Below are positions 50,824-61,760 of a stretch of DNA of 64,000 nucleotides, in pieces. Position 1 is the first letter of the stretch; every line of letters starts with the position of its first letter. The DNA is from Lelliottia amnigena (GTDB lineage Bacteria; Pseudomonadota; Gammaproteobacteria; Enterobacterales; Enterobacteriaceae): contig LR134135.1 in assembly GCA_900635465.1 (NCBI GenBank), forward strand, positions 744,001 through 808,000, in the 5' to 3' direction. A program made the translations under genes and the position numbers. The notes below the pieces were generated by a model, which did not search any database, was not told the origin of the DNA, and was given only the letters and a program-made list of their open reading frames with translations.

Positions 50824-51974
50824 TGGTCGACAACCGTCCACTAACGATTGCCCTGGTCGCCGGAGAAACCTCCGGCGATATTCTTGGTGCAGGTCTCATC
50901 CGGGCACTCAAGGCTCGTGTACCGAATGCTCGCTTTGTGGGCGTTGCTGGCCCGCTGATGCAGGCCGAAGGCTGTGAAGCCTGGTACGAAATGGAAGAGC
51001 TCGCGGTAATGGGCATTGTTGAAGTGCTGGGGCGTTTACGCCGTTTGCTGCATATTCGCGCCGATCTCACGCGTCGTTTTACCGATCTTAAGCCCGATGT
51101 TTTTGTTGGCATTGATGCGCCTGATTTCAATATCACCCTCGAAGGCAACCTGAAAAAACAGGGTATTAAAACTGTTCACTACGTCAGCCCGTCCGTCTGG
51201 GCATGGCGACAGAAACGTGTTTTCAAAATAGGCAGATCCACCGATATGGTGCTGGCTTTTCTGCCTTTCGAAAAAGCGTTTTATGACAGATTCAATGTGC
51301 CATGCCGTTTTATCGGGCACACCATGGCCGATGCCATGCCGCTTGATCCGGATAAAAATGCTGCACGAGATACTCTTGGCATCCCGCATGACGCTCACTG
51401 TCTGGCTCTTTTGCCGGGTAGCCGTGGCGCAGAAGTCGAAATGCTTAGCGCTGATTTCCTGAAGACCGCGCAAATTCTTCGCCAGACATATCCCGATCTG
51501 GAAGTGGTTGTGCCGCTCGTGAATGCCAAACGCCGTGAGCAGTTTGAGCGCATCAAAGCGGAAGTCGCGCCTGACCTGCACATTCACCTTCTGGATGGCA
51601 AAGGACGTGAAGCCATGGTGGCGAGTGATGCCGCATTGCTGGCGTCCGGAACGGCTGCGCTGGAATGCATGTTGGCAAAATGCCCAATGGTTGTGGGTTA
51701 TCGCATGAAGCCATTTACCTTCTGGCTGGCGAAGCGTCTGGTCAAAACGGATTATGTTTCATTGCCTAATCTGCTGGCAGGCCGAGAGTTAGTCAAAGAG
51801 CTGTTGCAGGATGAGTGTCAGCCTCAGGCATTAGCCGATGCGCTGTTGCCCTTACTGGCAGACGGTAAAACCCGTCATCAAATGCACGACACCTTCCGTG
51901 AACTGCATCAGCAGATCCGCTGTAACGCCGATGAGCAAGCAGCAGATGCCGTGATGGAGTTAGCGCAATGCTAG
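50823..51974 (+). CDS. lpxB: Lipid A disaccharide synthase LpxB
   Basis: GT19 glycosyltransferase joining UDP-diacylglucosamine and lipid X into the disaccharide core of lipid A. 383 aa. Motifs: [19 protein letters not shown] (about 11-29), [12 protein letters not shown] (about 90), [14 protein letters not shown] (about 120), and [13 protein letters not shown] (about 199-211). It overlaps rnhB by 7 bases. Confidence 0.98.
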   Translation: MVDNRPLTIALVAGETSGDILGAGLIRALKARVPNARFVGVAGPLMQAEGCEAWYEMEELAVMGIVEVLGRLRRLLHIRADLTRRFTDLKPDVFVGIDAPDFNITLEGNLKKQGIKTVHYVSPSVWAWRQKRVFKIGRSTDMVLAFLPFEKAFYDRFNVPCRFIGHTMADAMPLDPDKNAARDTLGIPHDAHCLALLPGSRGAEVEMLSADFLKTAQILRQTYPDLEVVVPLVNAKRREQFERIKAEVAPDLHIHLLDGKGREAMVASDAALLASGTAALECMLAKCPMVVGYRMKPFTFWLAKRLVKTDYVSLPNLLAGRELVKELLQDECQPQALADALLPLLADGKTRHQMHDTFRELHQQIRCNADEQAADAVMELAQC

Positions 51975-52563
51975 AGTTTGTTTACCCACATACGCACCTT
52001 GTTGCGGGTGTGGATGAGGTCGGACGCGGGCCATTGGTGGGTGCCGTTGTCACTGCAGCGGTCATTCTGGACCCTGCTCGCCCGATCGTAGGGCTGAATG
52101 ATTCGAAGAAACTGTCTGAAAAACGCCGTCTGGCGCTCTATGATGAAATCAAAGAAAAAGCACTGGCGTGGAGTTTAGGCCGCGCAGAGCCCGAAGAGAT
52201 TGACGAGCTGAACATTCTTCACGCCACCATGTTGGCGATGCAGCGGGCTGTCGCCGGGCTGAAAATCGTACCAGAATATGTGCTGATCGACGGTAATCGC
52301 TGCCCTGCTCTGCCGATGCGCTCATTGGCGGTGGTGAAAGGGATAGTCGTGTGGCCGAGATCAGCGCAGCGTCCATCATTGCCAAAGTGACACGCGATGC
52401 CGAAATGGCGGCGCTGGATCTTTCATATCCTCAGTATGGTTTCGCCCAGCACAAGGGATATCCAACCGCTTTCCATCTGGAGAGACTGTCTGAGCATGGT
52501 CCAACTGAACATCATCGACGCAGTTTTGGTCCGGTGAAACGCGCACTGGGACTGGTGTGCTGA
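51968..52563 (+). CDS. rnhB: Ribonuclease HII RnhB (frameshifted)
   Basis: Cuts RNA in RNA-DNA hybrids and removes single ribonucleotides from DNA. Motif [21 protein letters not shown] (about 13-33) carries the catalytic Asp-Glu pair. The frame breaks at GGG 52340-52342. Adding one G restores [26 protein letters not shown] (third catalytic Asp region) and a protein of 198 aa, the E. coli length. As written it ends after 140 aa without that region. It is not essential, so a true mutation is possible, but the same type of break occurs in six other genes. Confidence 0.92.
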
Positions 52564-52601
52564 ATCAATACGTAAGCAACTAAGTCACGCGGAATCTGAA
52601 G

Positions 52602-55600
52602 ATGGCTGAACCACGTTTCGTACACCTGCGGGTGCATAGCGACTACTCCATGATTGATGGGCTGGCGAAGACCGGGCCGCTGGTAAAAAAGGCAGCGGCT
52701 CTTGGCATGCCTGCGCTGGCGATCACGGATTTCACCAACCTGTGTGGTCTGGTTAAGTTCTATGGCGCGGCGCATGGCGCGGGCCTTAAGCCGATTATCG
52801 GTGCGGATTTTCACGTTCAGAGCGAGTTGCTCGGCGATGAAATGACGCAAATTTCCGTTCTGGCGATGAACAATACAGGCTATCAAAATCTGACGTTGCT
52901 GATTTCCCGTGCCTATCAGCGGGGCTATGGCGCGGCGGGGCCATGGATCGACAGGGACTGGCTTGCAGAACTCAATGAAGGTTTGCTGCTGATTTCTGGC
53001 GGTCGAATGGGTGATGTCGGTAAAAGTCTGATACGCGGCAACAATATTCTGGTTGAGCAATGCGTGGCGTTTTATGAAGAATACTTCCCGGATCGTTTTT
53101 ATCTGGAGCTGATTCGCACAGGTCGTCCCGATGAAGAAAACTATCTGCATGCGGCAGTCGCGCTTGCTGAACAGCGCGGTCTGCCGGTCGTCGCGACCAA
53201 TGATGTACGGTTTATTAACGCTGAAGACTTTGATGCGCACGAAATCCGTGTTGCCATTCATGACGGCTTTACGCTCGACGATCCAAAACGCCCGCGCCAC
53301 TATTCCACGCAGCAATATATGCGCTCTGAAGATGAGATGTGCGAGCTGTTTGCTGATATTCCGGAAGCGCTGGAAAACAGTGTGGAAATTGCAAGGCGTT
53401 GCAACGTTACTGTCCGTTTAGGTGAATATTTTTTGCCGCAGTTCCCAACCGGCGAGATGAGTACGGAAGATTTTCTGGTCCTCAAATCGAAAGAAGGTCT
53501 GGAAGATCGTCTGGAATTTTTGTTCCCGGATGAAGCCGAGCGCAACGAGAAGCGCCCGCCTTATGATGAGCGCCTGGACATTGAACTACAGGTTATCAAC
53601 CAGATGGGGTTCCCGGGCTACTTCCTGATCGTGATGGAATTTATCCAGTGGTCGAAGGACAACGGCGTACCTGTGGGGCCTGGCCGTGGTTCGGGTGCGG
53701 GTTCGCTTGTGGCTTACGCGTTGAAAATTACCGACCTTGACCCGCTGGAATTTGACCTGCTGTTCGAACGTTTCCTCAACCCAGAACGTGTCTCAATGCC
53801 TGACTTCGACGTTGACTTCTGCATGGAGAAACGCGACCAGGTTATTGATCACGTTGCAGAAATGTACGGTCGTGATGCGGTATCACAGATCATTACTTTC
53901 GGGACGATGGCGGCAAAAGCGGTTATCCGTGACGTGGGCCGCGTGCTGGGTCACCCGTATGGCTTTGTGGATCGCATCTCAAAACTGGTGCCGCCCGATC
54001 CGGGCATGACGCTGGCAAAAGCGTTCGAAGCCGAGCCACAACTGCCGGAAATCTACGAAGCAGACGAAGAAGTTAAAGCGCTTATCGACATGGCGCGCAA
54101 GCTTGAAGGCGTCACGCGTAACGCCGGTAAACACGCCGGTGGCGTGGTTATCGCGCCGACTAAAATTACCGATTTTGCGCCGTTATATTGTGATGAATCA
54201 GGTCAGCATCCTGTTACACAGTTCGACAAGAATGACGTGGAGTACGCTGGCCTGGTGAAGTTTGACTTCCTTGGTTTGCGAACACTCACTATCATTGACT
54301 GGGCGTTGAAGATGATCAACCCGCGTCGGGCCAAACAGGGCCTGGAGCCGATTGACATCGCTGCGATTCCGCTTGATGACAAAAAAAGTTTCGACATGCT
54401 GCAGCGCTCGGAAACCACAGCGGTATTCCAGCTTGAATCGCGCGGCATGAAAGACTTGATTAAACGTCTTCAGCCTGACTGCTTTGAAGACATGATCGCA
54501 CTTGTGGCGTTGTTCCGTCCTGGCCCATTGCAGTCGGGCATGGTTGATAACTTTATTGACCGTAAGCACGGGCGTGAAGAGATTTCCTACCCTGATGTGC
54601 AGTGGCAGCATGATTGCCTGAAACCGGTGCTTGAGCCTACCTACGGCATTATCCTGTATCAGGAACAGGTTATGCAGATTGCTCAGGAGCTTTCGGGATA
54701 TACCCTTGGCGGCGCTGATATGTTGCGTCGTGCGATGGGTAAGAAAAAACCGGAAGAGATGGCCAAGCAGCGCGGCACCTTTGAGGATGGCGCGAAGAAA
54801 AACGGCATTGATGGTGAACTGGCGATAAAAATCTTTGACCTGGTAGAGAAATTCGCAGGTTACGGATTTAACAAATCGCACTCAGCGGCTTACGCCCTGG
54901 TGTCCTATCAAACGCTGTGGTTGAAAGCGCACTACCCGGCAGAATTTATGGCGGCTGTGATGACTGCCGACATGGATAACACCGAGAAGGTGGTCGGCCT
55001 GGTGGATGAATGCTGGCGAATGGGGCTGAAAATCCTGCCGCCGGATATCAATGCCGGGATGTACCATTTCCACGTTAACGATGACGGTGAAATTGTTTAC
55101 GGCATTGGGGCTATCAAAGGTGTGGGCGAAGGCCCTATCGAAGCGATTCTGGAAGCGCGTAATAATGGCGGCTACTTCCGTGAGCTTTTCGACTTATGTG
55201 CGCGGACTGACACCAAAAAGCTGAACCGTCGTGTGCTGGAAAAACTGATCATGTCAGGGGCATTTGATCGCCTCGGCCCGCATCGCGCAGCGCTGATGAA
55301 TTCTCTCGGTGAGGCGTTGAAAGCGGCCGATCAGCACGCTAAAGCGGAAGCAATTGGTCAGGCCGATATGTTTGGTGTGCTGGCCGATGAGCCAGAACAA
55401 ATTGAACAATCGTATGCCAACTGCCAGCCATGGCCAGAACACACGGTGCTGGAAGGGGAGCGTGAAACGTTAGGTTTGTACCTGACGGGACACCCAATCA
55501 ACCAGTATCTGAAAGAAATTGAGCGCTATGTCGGAGGCAACAGGCTAAAAGACATGCATCCAACTGAACGTGGTAAAATGACCACGGCAGCGGGGCTCGT

Positions 55601-56084
55601 CATTGCAGCGCGGGTTATGGTCACCAAGCGCGGTAATCGCATCGGTATCTGTACGTTGGATGACCGTTCCGGGCGGCTGGAGGTGATGTTATTCACCGAA
55701 GCGCTGGAAAAATACCAGCATTTGCTGGAAAACGACCGCATACTTATCGTCAGCGGACAGGTCAGCTTTGATGACTTCAGCGGCGGGCTTAAAATGATGG
55801 CCCGTGAAGTGATGGATATTGACGAAGCCCGGGAAAAATATGCTCGCGGGCTTGCTATCTCGCTGACGGACAGGCAAATTGATGACCAGCTTTTAAACCG
55901 ACTCCGTCAGTCTCTGGAACCCCATCGTTCGGGGACCATTCCAGTACATCTCTATTATCAGAGGGCGGATGCACGCGCGCGGTTGCGCTTTGGTGCAACG
56001 TGGCGTGTCTCTCCGAGCGATCGTTTACTCAACGATCTCCGTGGCCTTATTGGTTCGGAGCAGGTGGAACTGGAGTTTGACTAA
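52602..56084 (+). CDS. dnaE: DNA polymerase III alpha subunit DnaE
   Basis: Replicative polymerase; 1160 aa, the same as E. coli. N-terminal PHP domain ([24 protein letters not shown], about 5-28). The palm holds the catalytic aspartates in [14 protein letters not shown] (about 363) and [14 protein letters not shown] (D401, D403), and D555 near [11 protein letters not shown]. Then finger, helix-hairpin-helix and OB domains ([24 protein letters not shown], about 1000) and the C-terminal tau/beta-binding region; the beta-clamp motif QADMFGVL is at about 920. Thirty-eight bases after rnhB, 12 before accA. Confidence 0.99.
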   Translation: MAEPRFVHLRVHSDYSMIDGLAKTGPLVKKAAALGMPALAITDFTNLCGLVKFYGAAHGAGLKPIIGADFHVQSELLGDEMTQISVLAMNNTGYQNLTLLISRAYQRGYGAAGPWIDRDWLAELNEGLLLISGGRMGDVGKSLIRGNNILVEQCVAFYEEYFPDRFYLELIRTGRPDEENYLHAAVALAEQRGLPVVATNDVRFINAEDFDAHEIRVAIHDGFTLDDPKRPRHYSTQQYMRSEDEMCELFADIPEALENSVEIARRCNVTVRLGEYFLPQFPTGEMSTEDFLVLKSKEGLEDRLEFLFPDEAERNEKRPPYDERLDIELQVINQMGFPGYFLIVMEFIQWSKDNGVPVGPGRGSGAGSLVAYALKITDLDPLEFDLLFERFLNPERVSMPDFDVDFCMEKRDQVIDHVAEMYGRDAVSQIITFGTMAAKAVIRDVGRVLGHPYGFVDRISKLVPPDPGMTLAKAFEAEPQLPEIYEADEEVKALIDMARKLEGVTRNAGKHAGGVVIAPTKITDFAPLYCDESGQHPVTQFDKNDVEYAGLVKFDFLGLRTLTIIDWALKMINPRRAKQGLEPIDIAAIPLDDKKSFDMLQRSETTAVFQLESRGMKDLIKRLQPDCFEDMIALVALFRPGPLQSGMVDNFIDRKHGREEISYPDVQWQHDCLKPVLEPTYGIILYQEQVMQIAQELSGYTLGGADMLRRAMGKKKPEEMAKQRGTFEDGAKKNGIDGELAIKIFDLVEKFAGYGFNKSHSAAYALVSYQTLWLKAHYPAEFMAAVMTADMDNTEKVVGLVDECWRMGLKILPPDINAGMYHFHVNDDGEIVYGIGAIKGVGEGPIEAILEARNNGGYFRELFDLCARTDTKKLNRRVLEKLIMSGAFDRLGPHRAALMNSLGEALKAADQHAKAEAIGQADMFGVLADEPEQIEQSYANCQPWPEHTVLEGERETLGLYLTGHPINQYLKEIERYVGGNRLKDMHPTERGKMTTAAGLVIAARVMVTKRGNRIGICTLDDRSGRLEVMLFTEALEKYQHLLENDRILIVSGQVSFDDFSGGLKMMAREVMDIDEAREKYARGLAISLTDRQIDDQLLNRLRQSLEPHRSGTIPVHLYYQRADARARLRFGATWRVSPSDRLLNDLRGLIGSEQVELEFD

Positions 56085-56096
56085 TACAGGAATACT

Positions 56097-57056
56097 ATGA
56101 GTCTGAATTTCCTTGATTTCGAACAGCCGATTGCGGAGCTGGAAGCGAAAATCGATTCTCTGACCGCGGTGAGCCGTCAGGATGAAAAACTGGATATTAA
56201 CATCGACGAAGAAGTGCATCGTCTGCGTGAAAAAAGCGTAGAACTGACGCGCAAAATCTTTGCCGATCTCGGCGCATGGCAGATTGCCCAGTTGGCACGT
56301 CATCCACAGCGTCCGTACACCCTGGATTATGTCCGCCTGGCGTTTGATGAATTTGACGAACTGGCAGGCGATCGCGCTTATGCTGACGACAAAGCCATTG
56401 TCGGCGGCATAGCGCGTCTTGATGGTCGCCCGGTGATGATTATTGGTCATCAGAAGGGCCGTGAGACCAAAGAGAAAATCCGTCGCAACTTTGGTATGCC
56501 AGCGCCAGAAGGTTACCGTAAGGCACTGCGCCTGATGGAAATGGCTGAGCGCTTCAACATGCCGATCGTGACCTTTATCGACACGCCGGGTGCATACCCG
56601 GGTGTCGGTGCAGAAGAACGCGGCCAGTCTGAAGCTATCGCTCGCAACCTGCGTGAAATGTCTCGCCTGACGGTACCGGTAATCTGTACTGTGATTGGTG
56701 AAGGCGGTTCCGGTGGTGCACTGGCGATCGGCGTGGGTGATAAAGTGAATATGCTGCAGTACAGCACCTATTCCGTTATCTCTCCTGAAGGCTGTGCGTC
56801 TATTCTGTGGAAAAGCGCCGATAAAGCGCCGTTGGCCGCAGAAGCGATGGGTATCACAGCGCCGCGTCTGAAAGAATTGAAACTGATCGACACCGTGATC
56901 CCTGAACCACTGGGCGGTGCGCACCGTAAGCCGGAAGTGATCGCCGGTTCCCTTAAAGCGCAGTTGCTGGCCGATCTGGCCGATCTCGATGTGCTGAGCA
57001 AAGAAGATTTGCTCAACCGTCGCTATCAACGTCTGATGAACTACGGTTACGCATAA
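56097..57056 (+). CDS. accA: Acetyl-CoA carboxylase carboxyltransferase alpha subunit AccA
   Basis: With AccD it transfers the carboxyl group from biotin to acetyl-CoA, forming malonyl-CoA; the committed step of fatty-acid synthesis; essential. 319 aa, E. coli length. Crotonase-fold motifs: [26 protein letters not shown] (about 96-121), [26 protein letters not shown] (about 160-185), and [38 protein letters not shown] (about 201-238; oxyanion-hole glycines). Followed by a terminator. Confidence 0.99.
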   Translation: MSLNFLDFEQPIAELEAKIDSLTAVSRQDEKLDINIDEEVHRLREKSVELTRKIFADLGAWQIAQLARHPQRPYTLDYVRLAFDEFDELAGDRAYADDKAIVGGIARLDGRPVMIIGHQKGRETKEKIRRNFGMPAPEGYRKALRLMEMAERFNMPIVTFIDTPGAYPGVGAEERGQSEAIARNLREMSRLTVPVICTVIGEGGSGGALAIGVGDKVNMLQYSTYSVISPEGCASILWKSADKAPLAAEAMGITAPRLKELKLIDTVIPEPLGGAHRKPEVIAGSLKAQLLADLADLDVLSKEDLLNRRYQRLMNYGYA

Positions 57057-57072
57057 GCGTCACATTTGTCTT

Positions 57073-57101
57073 AAAAGCCGCACATTGTTGCGGCTTTTTT
57101 T
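57073..57101 (+). terminator. Terminator after accA
   Basis: Stem AAAAGCCGCA/TGCGGCTTTT with a 6-base loop and a T-rich tail, 16 bases after the accA stop. It closes the long essential block. Confidence 0.9.
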
Positions 57102-57156
57102 ATGTCTGCCGTTTAACTTAACTATCCTTATTGAATGTTTTTCAAGGAGGTAGACC

Positions 57157-59295
57157 GTGAACATCATTGCCATTATGGGGCCGCACGGCGTCTTTTATAA
57201 AGATGAGCCCATCAAGGAGCTGGAGCAGGCGTTGCAGGCGCGTGGATATCAACTTATCTGGCCGCACAACAATGCCGATCTGCTGAAGTTTATCGAGCAC
57301 AATCCACGTATCTGTGGCGTGATTTTTGACTGGGATGAGTACGATCTCGAACTGTGCAGCGATATCAATCAGCTGAATGAATACCTGCCGCTGTACGCTT
57401 TCATCAACACGCATTCGACGATGGACGTCAGTGCCCACGATATGCGTATGGCGCTGTGGTTTTTTGAATACGCATTGGGCGCTGCAGAAGATATTGCGAC
57501 CCGCATTCAGCAATACACTCGCGAATATCTCGACAATATTACCCCGCCGTTCACCCGCGCGCTTTTCACCTACGTTCAGGAAGGCAAATACACGTTTTGC
57601 ACGCCGGGGCATATGGCGGGAACCGCTTACCAGAAAAGCCCGGTGGGTTGCCTTTTTTACGATTTTTTTGGTGGGAATACGCTCAAAGCCGACGTGTCGA
57701 TTTCGGTGACGGAACTTGGCTCGCTGCTTGATCATACGGGCCCGCACCTCGAGGCCGAAGAGTACATCGCACGTACTTTTGGTGCGGAGCAGAGTTATAT
57801 GGTGACAAACGGCACGTCGACTTCAAACAAGATTGTCGGGATGTATGCCGCCCCCGTTGGCAGTACGCTGCTGATTGACCGTAACTGCCACAAATCACTG
57901 GCGCATTTATTGATGATGAGTGATGTTGTGCCGATCTGGCTCTCGCCAACGCGAAATGCGCTGGGGATTCTGGGCGGGATCCCTCGCCGTGAATTCTCCC
58001 GGAGCGCCATAGAACATAAAGTTGCCGCTGTTCCTGATGCAAGCTGGCCGGTTCACGCGGTGATTACTAACTCGACGTATGATGGCCTGTTGTATAACAC
58101 CAACTGGATCAAGCAGACCCTCGATGTACCGTCGATTCATTTCGATTCTGCATGGGTACCCTATACCAATTTCCATCCGATTTATGCCGGTAAAAGCGGT
58201 ATGAGCGGCGAACGGGTGCCGGGCAAAGTCTTCTTCGAGACGCAATCGACGCACAAAATGCTGGCCGCTTTATCTCAGGCATCGTTAATCCATATTAAGG
58301 GTGAATACGACGAAGAGACGTTCAACGAAGCTTATATGATGCACACCACCACCTCGCCGAGTTATCCATTAGTCGCATCAATTGAAACGGCAGCGGCTAT
58401 GCTGCGCGGTAATCCGGGTAAACGCCTGATTAATCGCTCGGTGGAGCGGGCGCTTCATTTTCGTAAAGAAGTTCAGCGCCTGAAAGATGAAGCCGACGGA
58501 TGGTTCTTCGATATCTGGCAACCGGAAGAGATCGATGAGGCAGAATGCTGGTCTGTCGCGCCTGGCGAGAGCTGGCATGGTTTCAGAGACGCTGACGCGG
58601 ATCATATGTTTCTTGATCCGGTCAAAGTCACCATTCTGACGCCGGGGATGGATGAACAGGGAATCATGAGTGATGAAGGGATTCCGGCAGCGCTGGTGGC
58701 AAAATTTCTGGACGAACGCGGCGTCGTGGTGGAGAAAACCGGGCCTTATAATCTACTTTTCCTGTTTAGCATCGGTATTGATAAAACCCGAGCGATGGGC
58801 CTGTTGCGCGGACTGATGGAATTTAAGCGCGCATACGATCTCAATCTGCGGGTCAAAAATATGCTCCCGGATCTGTATGCCGAAGATCCCGATTATTACC
58901 GGAATATGCGTATTCAGGATCTGGCACAAGGGATCCATAAGTTGATCCGCCAGCACGATCTTCCTCGACTGATGCTCCAGGCATTTGATGTGTTACCTGA
59001 AATGAAGCTCACACCGCACAAGGCCTGGCAGCAGCAGGTCAAAGGTGAAGTGGAAACCATAGAGCTGGAAAATCTCATTGGGCGCGTATCCGCCAATATG
59101 GTTCTCCCCTATCCACCGGGCGTTCCGCTTCTGATGCCGGGAGAAATGATCACCGAGCAAAGCCGTTCGGTGCTCGATTTTCTGCTGATGCTCTGTTCCA
59201 TCGGTCGCCATTATCCTGGCTTTGAGACGGACATTCACGGTGCAAAACGCGATGAGAACGGCGTATACCGGGTACGAGTCTTAAAAGAGAGTTGA
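57157..59295 (+). CDS. ldcC: Constitutive lysine decarboxylase LdcC
   Basis: PLP enzyme turning L-lysine into cadaverine and CO2. 712 aa from GTG 57157, after a strong aaggaggtagacc site. The wing domain (1-129, flavodoxin-like; NIIAIMGPHGVFYKDEP) precedes the core with the PLP lysine in FETQSTHKMLAALSQAS (K367) and the DSAWVPYTNFHP (Asp330 region) and HMAGTAYQK loop; then the C-terminal domain. It lacks a linked cadB or cadC, which agrees with LdcC rather than the acid-induced CadA. The loop reads GHMAG, where E. coli has, as I recall, GHMGG. Confidence 0.96.
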   Translation: MNIIAIMGPHGVFYKDEPIKELEQALQARGYQLIWPHNNADLLKFIEHNPRICGVIFDWDEYDLELCSDINQLNEYLPLYAFINTHSTMDVSAHDMRMALWFFEYALGAAEDIATRIQQYTREYLDNITPPFTRALFTYVQEGKYTFCTPGHMAGTAYQKSPVGCLFYDFFGGNTLKADVSISVTELGSLLDHTGPHLEAEEYIARTFGAEQSYMVTNGTSTSNKIVGMYAAPVGSTLLIDRNCHKSLAHLLMMSDVVPIWLSPTRNALGILGGIPRREFSRSAIEHKVAAVPDASWPVHAVITNSTYDGLLYNTNWIKQTLDVPSIHFDSAWVPYTNFHPIYAGKSGMSGERVPGKVFFETQSTHKMLAALSQASLIHIKGEYDEETFNEAYMMHTTTSPSYPLVASIETAAAMLRGNPGKRLINRSVERALHFRKEVQRLKDEADGWFFDIWQPEEIDEAECWSVAPGESWHGFRDADADHMFLDPVKVTILTPGMDEQGIMSDEGIPAALVAKFLDERGVVVEKTGPYNLLFLFSIGIDKTRAMGLLRGLMEFKRAYDLNLRVKNMLPDLYAEDPDYYRNMRIQDLAQGIHKLIRQHDLPRLMLQAFDVLPEMKLTPHKAWQQQVKGEVETIELENLIGRVSANMVLPYPPGVPLLMPGEMITEQSRSVLDFLLMLCSIGRHYPGFETDIHGAKRDENGVYRVRVLKES

Positions 59296-59354
59296 TCCCT
59301 TGCGTGTGTAGGGTTTTCAGTTGTAACGTGCAGGCATGATAAAAAGGAGACGCT

Positions 59355-59744
59355 ATGCTGGGTTTAAAACAGGTTCACCATATTGCGATTATCGCTTCGG
59401 ACTACGCCAAAAGTAAGGCATTTTATTGCGACGTTCTTGGGTTTACGCTGTTGAGCGAAGCCTATCGCTCTGAGCGTGACTCGTGGAAAGGTGACCTGGC
59501 GCTTAACGGAGACTATGTGATCGAACTGTTCTCATTTCCTTTTCCGCCTGCCCGTCCGTCGCGCCCCGAAGCTTGTGGGCTTCGCCATCTCGCGTTCAGC
59601 GTGGACGATATCGATCGGGCCACAGAACACCTTGAAGCACACGGCGTGAAGTGTGAATCGATTCGCATCGACCCGTTTACCGACAAACGTTTTACGTTTT
59701 TTAACGATCCGGATGGCTTGCCGCTGGAGCTCTACCAGCAGTAA
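59355..59744 (+). CDS. yaeR: VOC-family protein YaeR (GloA2)
   Basis: Small glyoxalase I/vicinal-oxygen-chelate protein, 129 aa. Metal ligands are suggested by VHHIAIIASD (His near 8), LRHLAFSVDDID (His near 79) and LPLELYQ (Glu near 126). The two beta-alpha-beta-beta-beta repeats are easily traced. Real substrate not established. Ribosome site aaggagacgct. It sits between ldcC and tilS. Confidence 0.92.
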   Translation: MLGLKQVHHIAIIASDYAKSKAFYCDVLGFTLLSEAYRSERDSWKGDLALNGDYVIELFSFPFPPARPSRPEACGLRHLAFSVDDIDRATEHLEAHGVKCESIRIDPFTDKRFTFFNDPDGLPLELYQQ

Positions 59745-59760
59745 TGCTTGCCATCAGAGT

Positions 59761-59787
59761 CAATGCTCGGTAATTTTCCGGGCATTG
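59761..59787 (+). other. Hairpin between yaeR and tilS
   Basis: Inverted repeat CAATGCTCGG/CCGGGCATTG (one mismatch-type pair) with a 7-base loop, followed by CTCTATA. There is no clear T tract; possible weak terminator or mRNA stabiliser. Confidence 0.45.
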
Positions 59788-59806
59788 GCTCTCTATAAGA
59801 CCTTTT

Positions 59807-61088
59807 ATGACCTCATCCGTAATCGCTCAGTCTGTTTCTCCGTACCGCCAGTTGTTGGTGGGATTTAGCGGTGGGCTGGATTCGACCGTTTTACTTCATC
59901 GATTAAGACTCTGGCGCGAGCAGGAACCTGATGTTCAGATTCGTGCCATTCATGTACATCATGGTTTAAGTTCAAATGCCGACCGCTGGGTTGCGCACTG
60001 CGAATCGCTCTGTGAAGCGTGGCATATTCCGCTGATCGTTGAACGTGTGACGCTTCATGATGAGGGTTTGGGTACAGAAGCGCAGGCGCGAAAAGCGCGC
60101 TATTTAGCGTTCGAAAAAGTGCTTCAAGCGGGGGGAGGCGCTCGTCACGGCGCAACATCTCGACGATCAGTGTGAAACGTTTTTACTGGCTCTTAAACGG
60201 GGAAGCGGCCCGGCGGGGTTGTCCGCCATGCCTGTGCGCACTGAATTTGCAGGCACGCAGTTGATTCGCCCACTTCTGGGTGAAACGCGCACCTCGCTAG
60301 AAACGTGGGCAAAGGACTATAACCTCTGCTGGATCGAGGACGAAAGTAATCAGGACGACAGCTACGATCGCAATTTTCTGCGATTGCGCGTATTGCCGCT
60401 ACTCTCCGAACGTTGGCCGCATTTTGCAGATGCGACGGCGAGAAGTGCGGCGTTGTGTGCTGAGCAAGAAAGCCTGCTGGATGAGCTGCTGACTGAAGAG
60501 TTAGCCAGTGTGATCTCGACGGAGGGTGCGCTAAAAATTGAACCCCTTGAAGCGATGAGCCTCGTGCGTCGTGCTGCGCTACTACGCCGCTGGCTCGCCG
60601 CTCATGATGCGCAAATGCCTTCGCGCACAATGTTAAATCGTATCTGGGAAGAGGTTGCTTTAGCTCGTGAAGATGCCACGCCGCGTTTGCATCTCGGTGG
60701 CTTCGAGGTTCGGCGCTTCAAAGGAGAGCTTTGGTGGGTGAAATGCCAGCCTTCGATGGCTGACCAGATTATCGAGTGGCGCGATCCTTCTGAGCCTCTG
60801 ATGTTGTCTCTGGGTAGCGTTTCTTTTGTGGAGGGCGGCCATATTCGCCTGCCGAACCCGGATGAGCAGGTCACGATCCGTTTTAAAGCCGGCGGAATAC
60901 TGCATATTGTTGGGCGTCACGGCGGACGAAAACTGAAGAAAATCTGGCAGGAGTACAACATTCCTCCCTGGTTACGCGATACCACGCCGCTGCTGTTTTA
61001 TGGCGAAACGCTGATTGCCGCTGCGGGTGTTTTTGTTACGCAGGAAGGTTGGGCAGAAAAGGGTGTGCAGCTGGAGTGGAAAGCGTAA
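59807..61088 (+). CDS. tilS: tRNA(Ile)-lysidine synthetase TilS (frameshifted)
   Basis: Attaches lysine to C34 of the tRNA-Ile CAU anticodon so that it reads AUA; essential. The PP-loop reads [18 protein letters not shown] (about 15-32). The frame breaks at G6 (60130-60135). Removing one G gives [30 protein letters not shown] and restores the frame to 61088, about 426 aa. The region covers the second conserved motif HLDDQxET. As written it would stop at 60175 after 122 aa. A read error is the likely cause, because no alternative ATA-decoding gene is visible and the gene is essential. Confidence 0.93.
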
Positions 61089-61109
61089 CGGGCAGTGGAC
61101 TGCCCGTTA
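61086..61109. terminator. Hairpin between convergent tilS and rof
   Basis: Perfect 10-bp stem TAACGGGCAG/CTGCCCGTTA with loop TGGA, starting in the tilS stop codon. There is no long T run on either side. Likely a bidirectional end signal, perhaps weak. Confidence 0.55.
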
Positions 61110-61116
61110 GGGACAT

Positions 61117-61377
61117 TCAGGATTCGCTCACCACAACGGTGCCGATGTCCGGATGACTGAAGCTGGCAATTTTATCGAGACGAAACTCACGCGTTGCGCC
61201 CGCGTCTTCGACGACAAGGTATTCAACGTTCTTACGCATAACCAGATCGCGGGCTTTTGCCTTCAGCTCTTCGCCATCTTTTAACGCTAGCGCCAGGATC
61301 AAATGGTTTTGGCAGGCAAGCTCCAGGTTGTCATAGTCATCACAGTTGATGGGTTGATAGGTATCATTCATTGACAT
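61117..61377 (-). CDS. rof: Rho-binding antiterminator Rof
   Basis: Small protein that binds the Rho RNA-binding domain and blocks Rho-dependent termination. 86 aa from ATG 61377, which follows ggtgagcgatt; a start two codons later (61371) matches the 84-aa E. coli form and is also possible. The Sm-like fold starts [21 protein letters not shown] and includes [22 protein letters not shown]. It overlaps the end of yaeP by 14 bases and both are on the minus strand. Confidence 0.95.
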   Translation of the reverse strand: MSMNDTYQPINCDDYDNLELACQNHLILALALKDGEELKAKARDLVMRKNVEYLVVEDAGATREFRLDKIASFSHPDIGTVVVSES

Positions 61378-61564
61378 AATCGCTCACCAGTAAATTCGCA
61401 GCAGCATACGCCGCTTTTTCCCTGATCGATTCTGAAAGGCTGTCATCCGTCGCGACTTCATTCAGCACTTTCAACACACAGCCCAACGCATCCGGGATAT
61501 AACCCAGATCTCCGCTGGCGATTTCCGCATACCTTTTGCGAATTAACTCACAATAAATTTCCAC
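61364..61564 (-). CDS. yaeP: Conserved small protein YaeP (UPF0253)
   Basis: 66 aa, unknown function, all helical by appearance ([37 protein letters not shown]). It overlaps rof, so a two-gene unit yaeP-rof is inferred. The same small pair is present in E. coli. There is no hint of a signal peptide or membrane segment. Confidence 0.92.
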   Translation of the reverse strand: MEIYCELIRKRYAEIASGDLGYIPDALGCVLKVLNEVATDDSLSESIREKAAYAAANLLVSDYVNE

Positions 61565-61760
61565 ATCCCCTCCTGCCAGCGCACTGACGTTACTGTGAGA
61601 TATTTAAGCCTACGAAGATAAACACGGTTTATCAAGGTGACTATAACATACTCATCCTGGCAATATCAGCGCCTTGATATTGTGGACTTTCGCCCACTCA
61701 CAACAGTCTTTTGGCCATAATTTCGCTACAATGATCGCCTTATAAGAATGGAGTTTACTC
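61565..61760. other. yaeP-yaeQ divergent intergenic region
   Basis: 196 bases with the promoters of the two divergent units. I see AT-rich hexamers such as TACAAT near 61729 but no paired -35 box that I trust. No gene or repeat is visible. Confidence 0.4.

Noticed and set aside
49969-50841. 290-aa open frame opposite lpxA
   Set aside because: Antisense to a hexapeptide-repeat gene; the repeats produce regular codons and an open reverse frame.
56025-57029. 334-aa open frame opposite accA
   Set aside because: Antisense shadow of a conserved essential gene, with unnatural Arg/His/Phe-rich composition.
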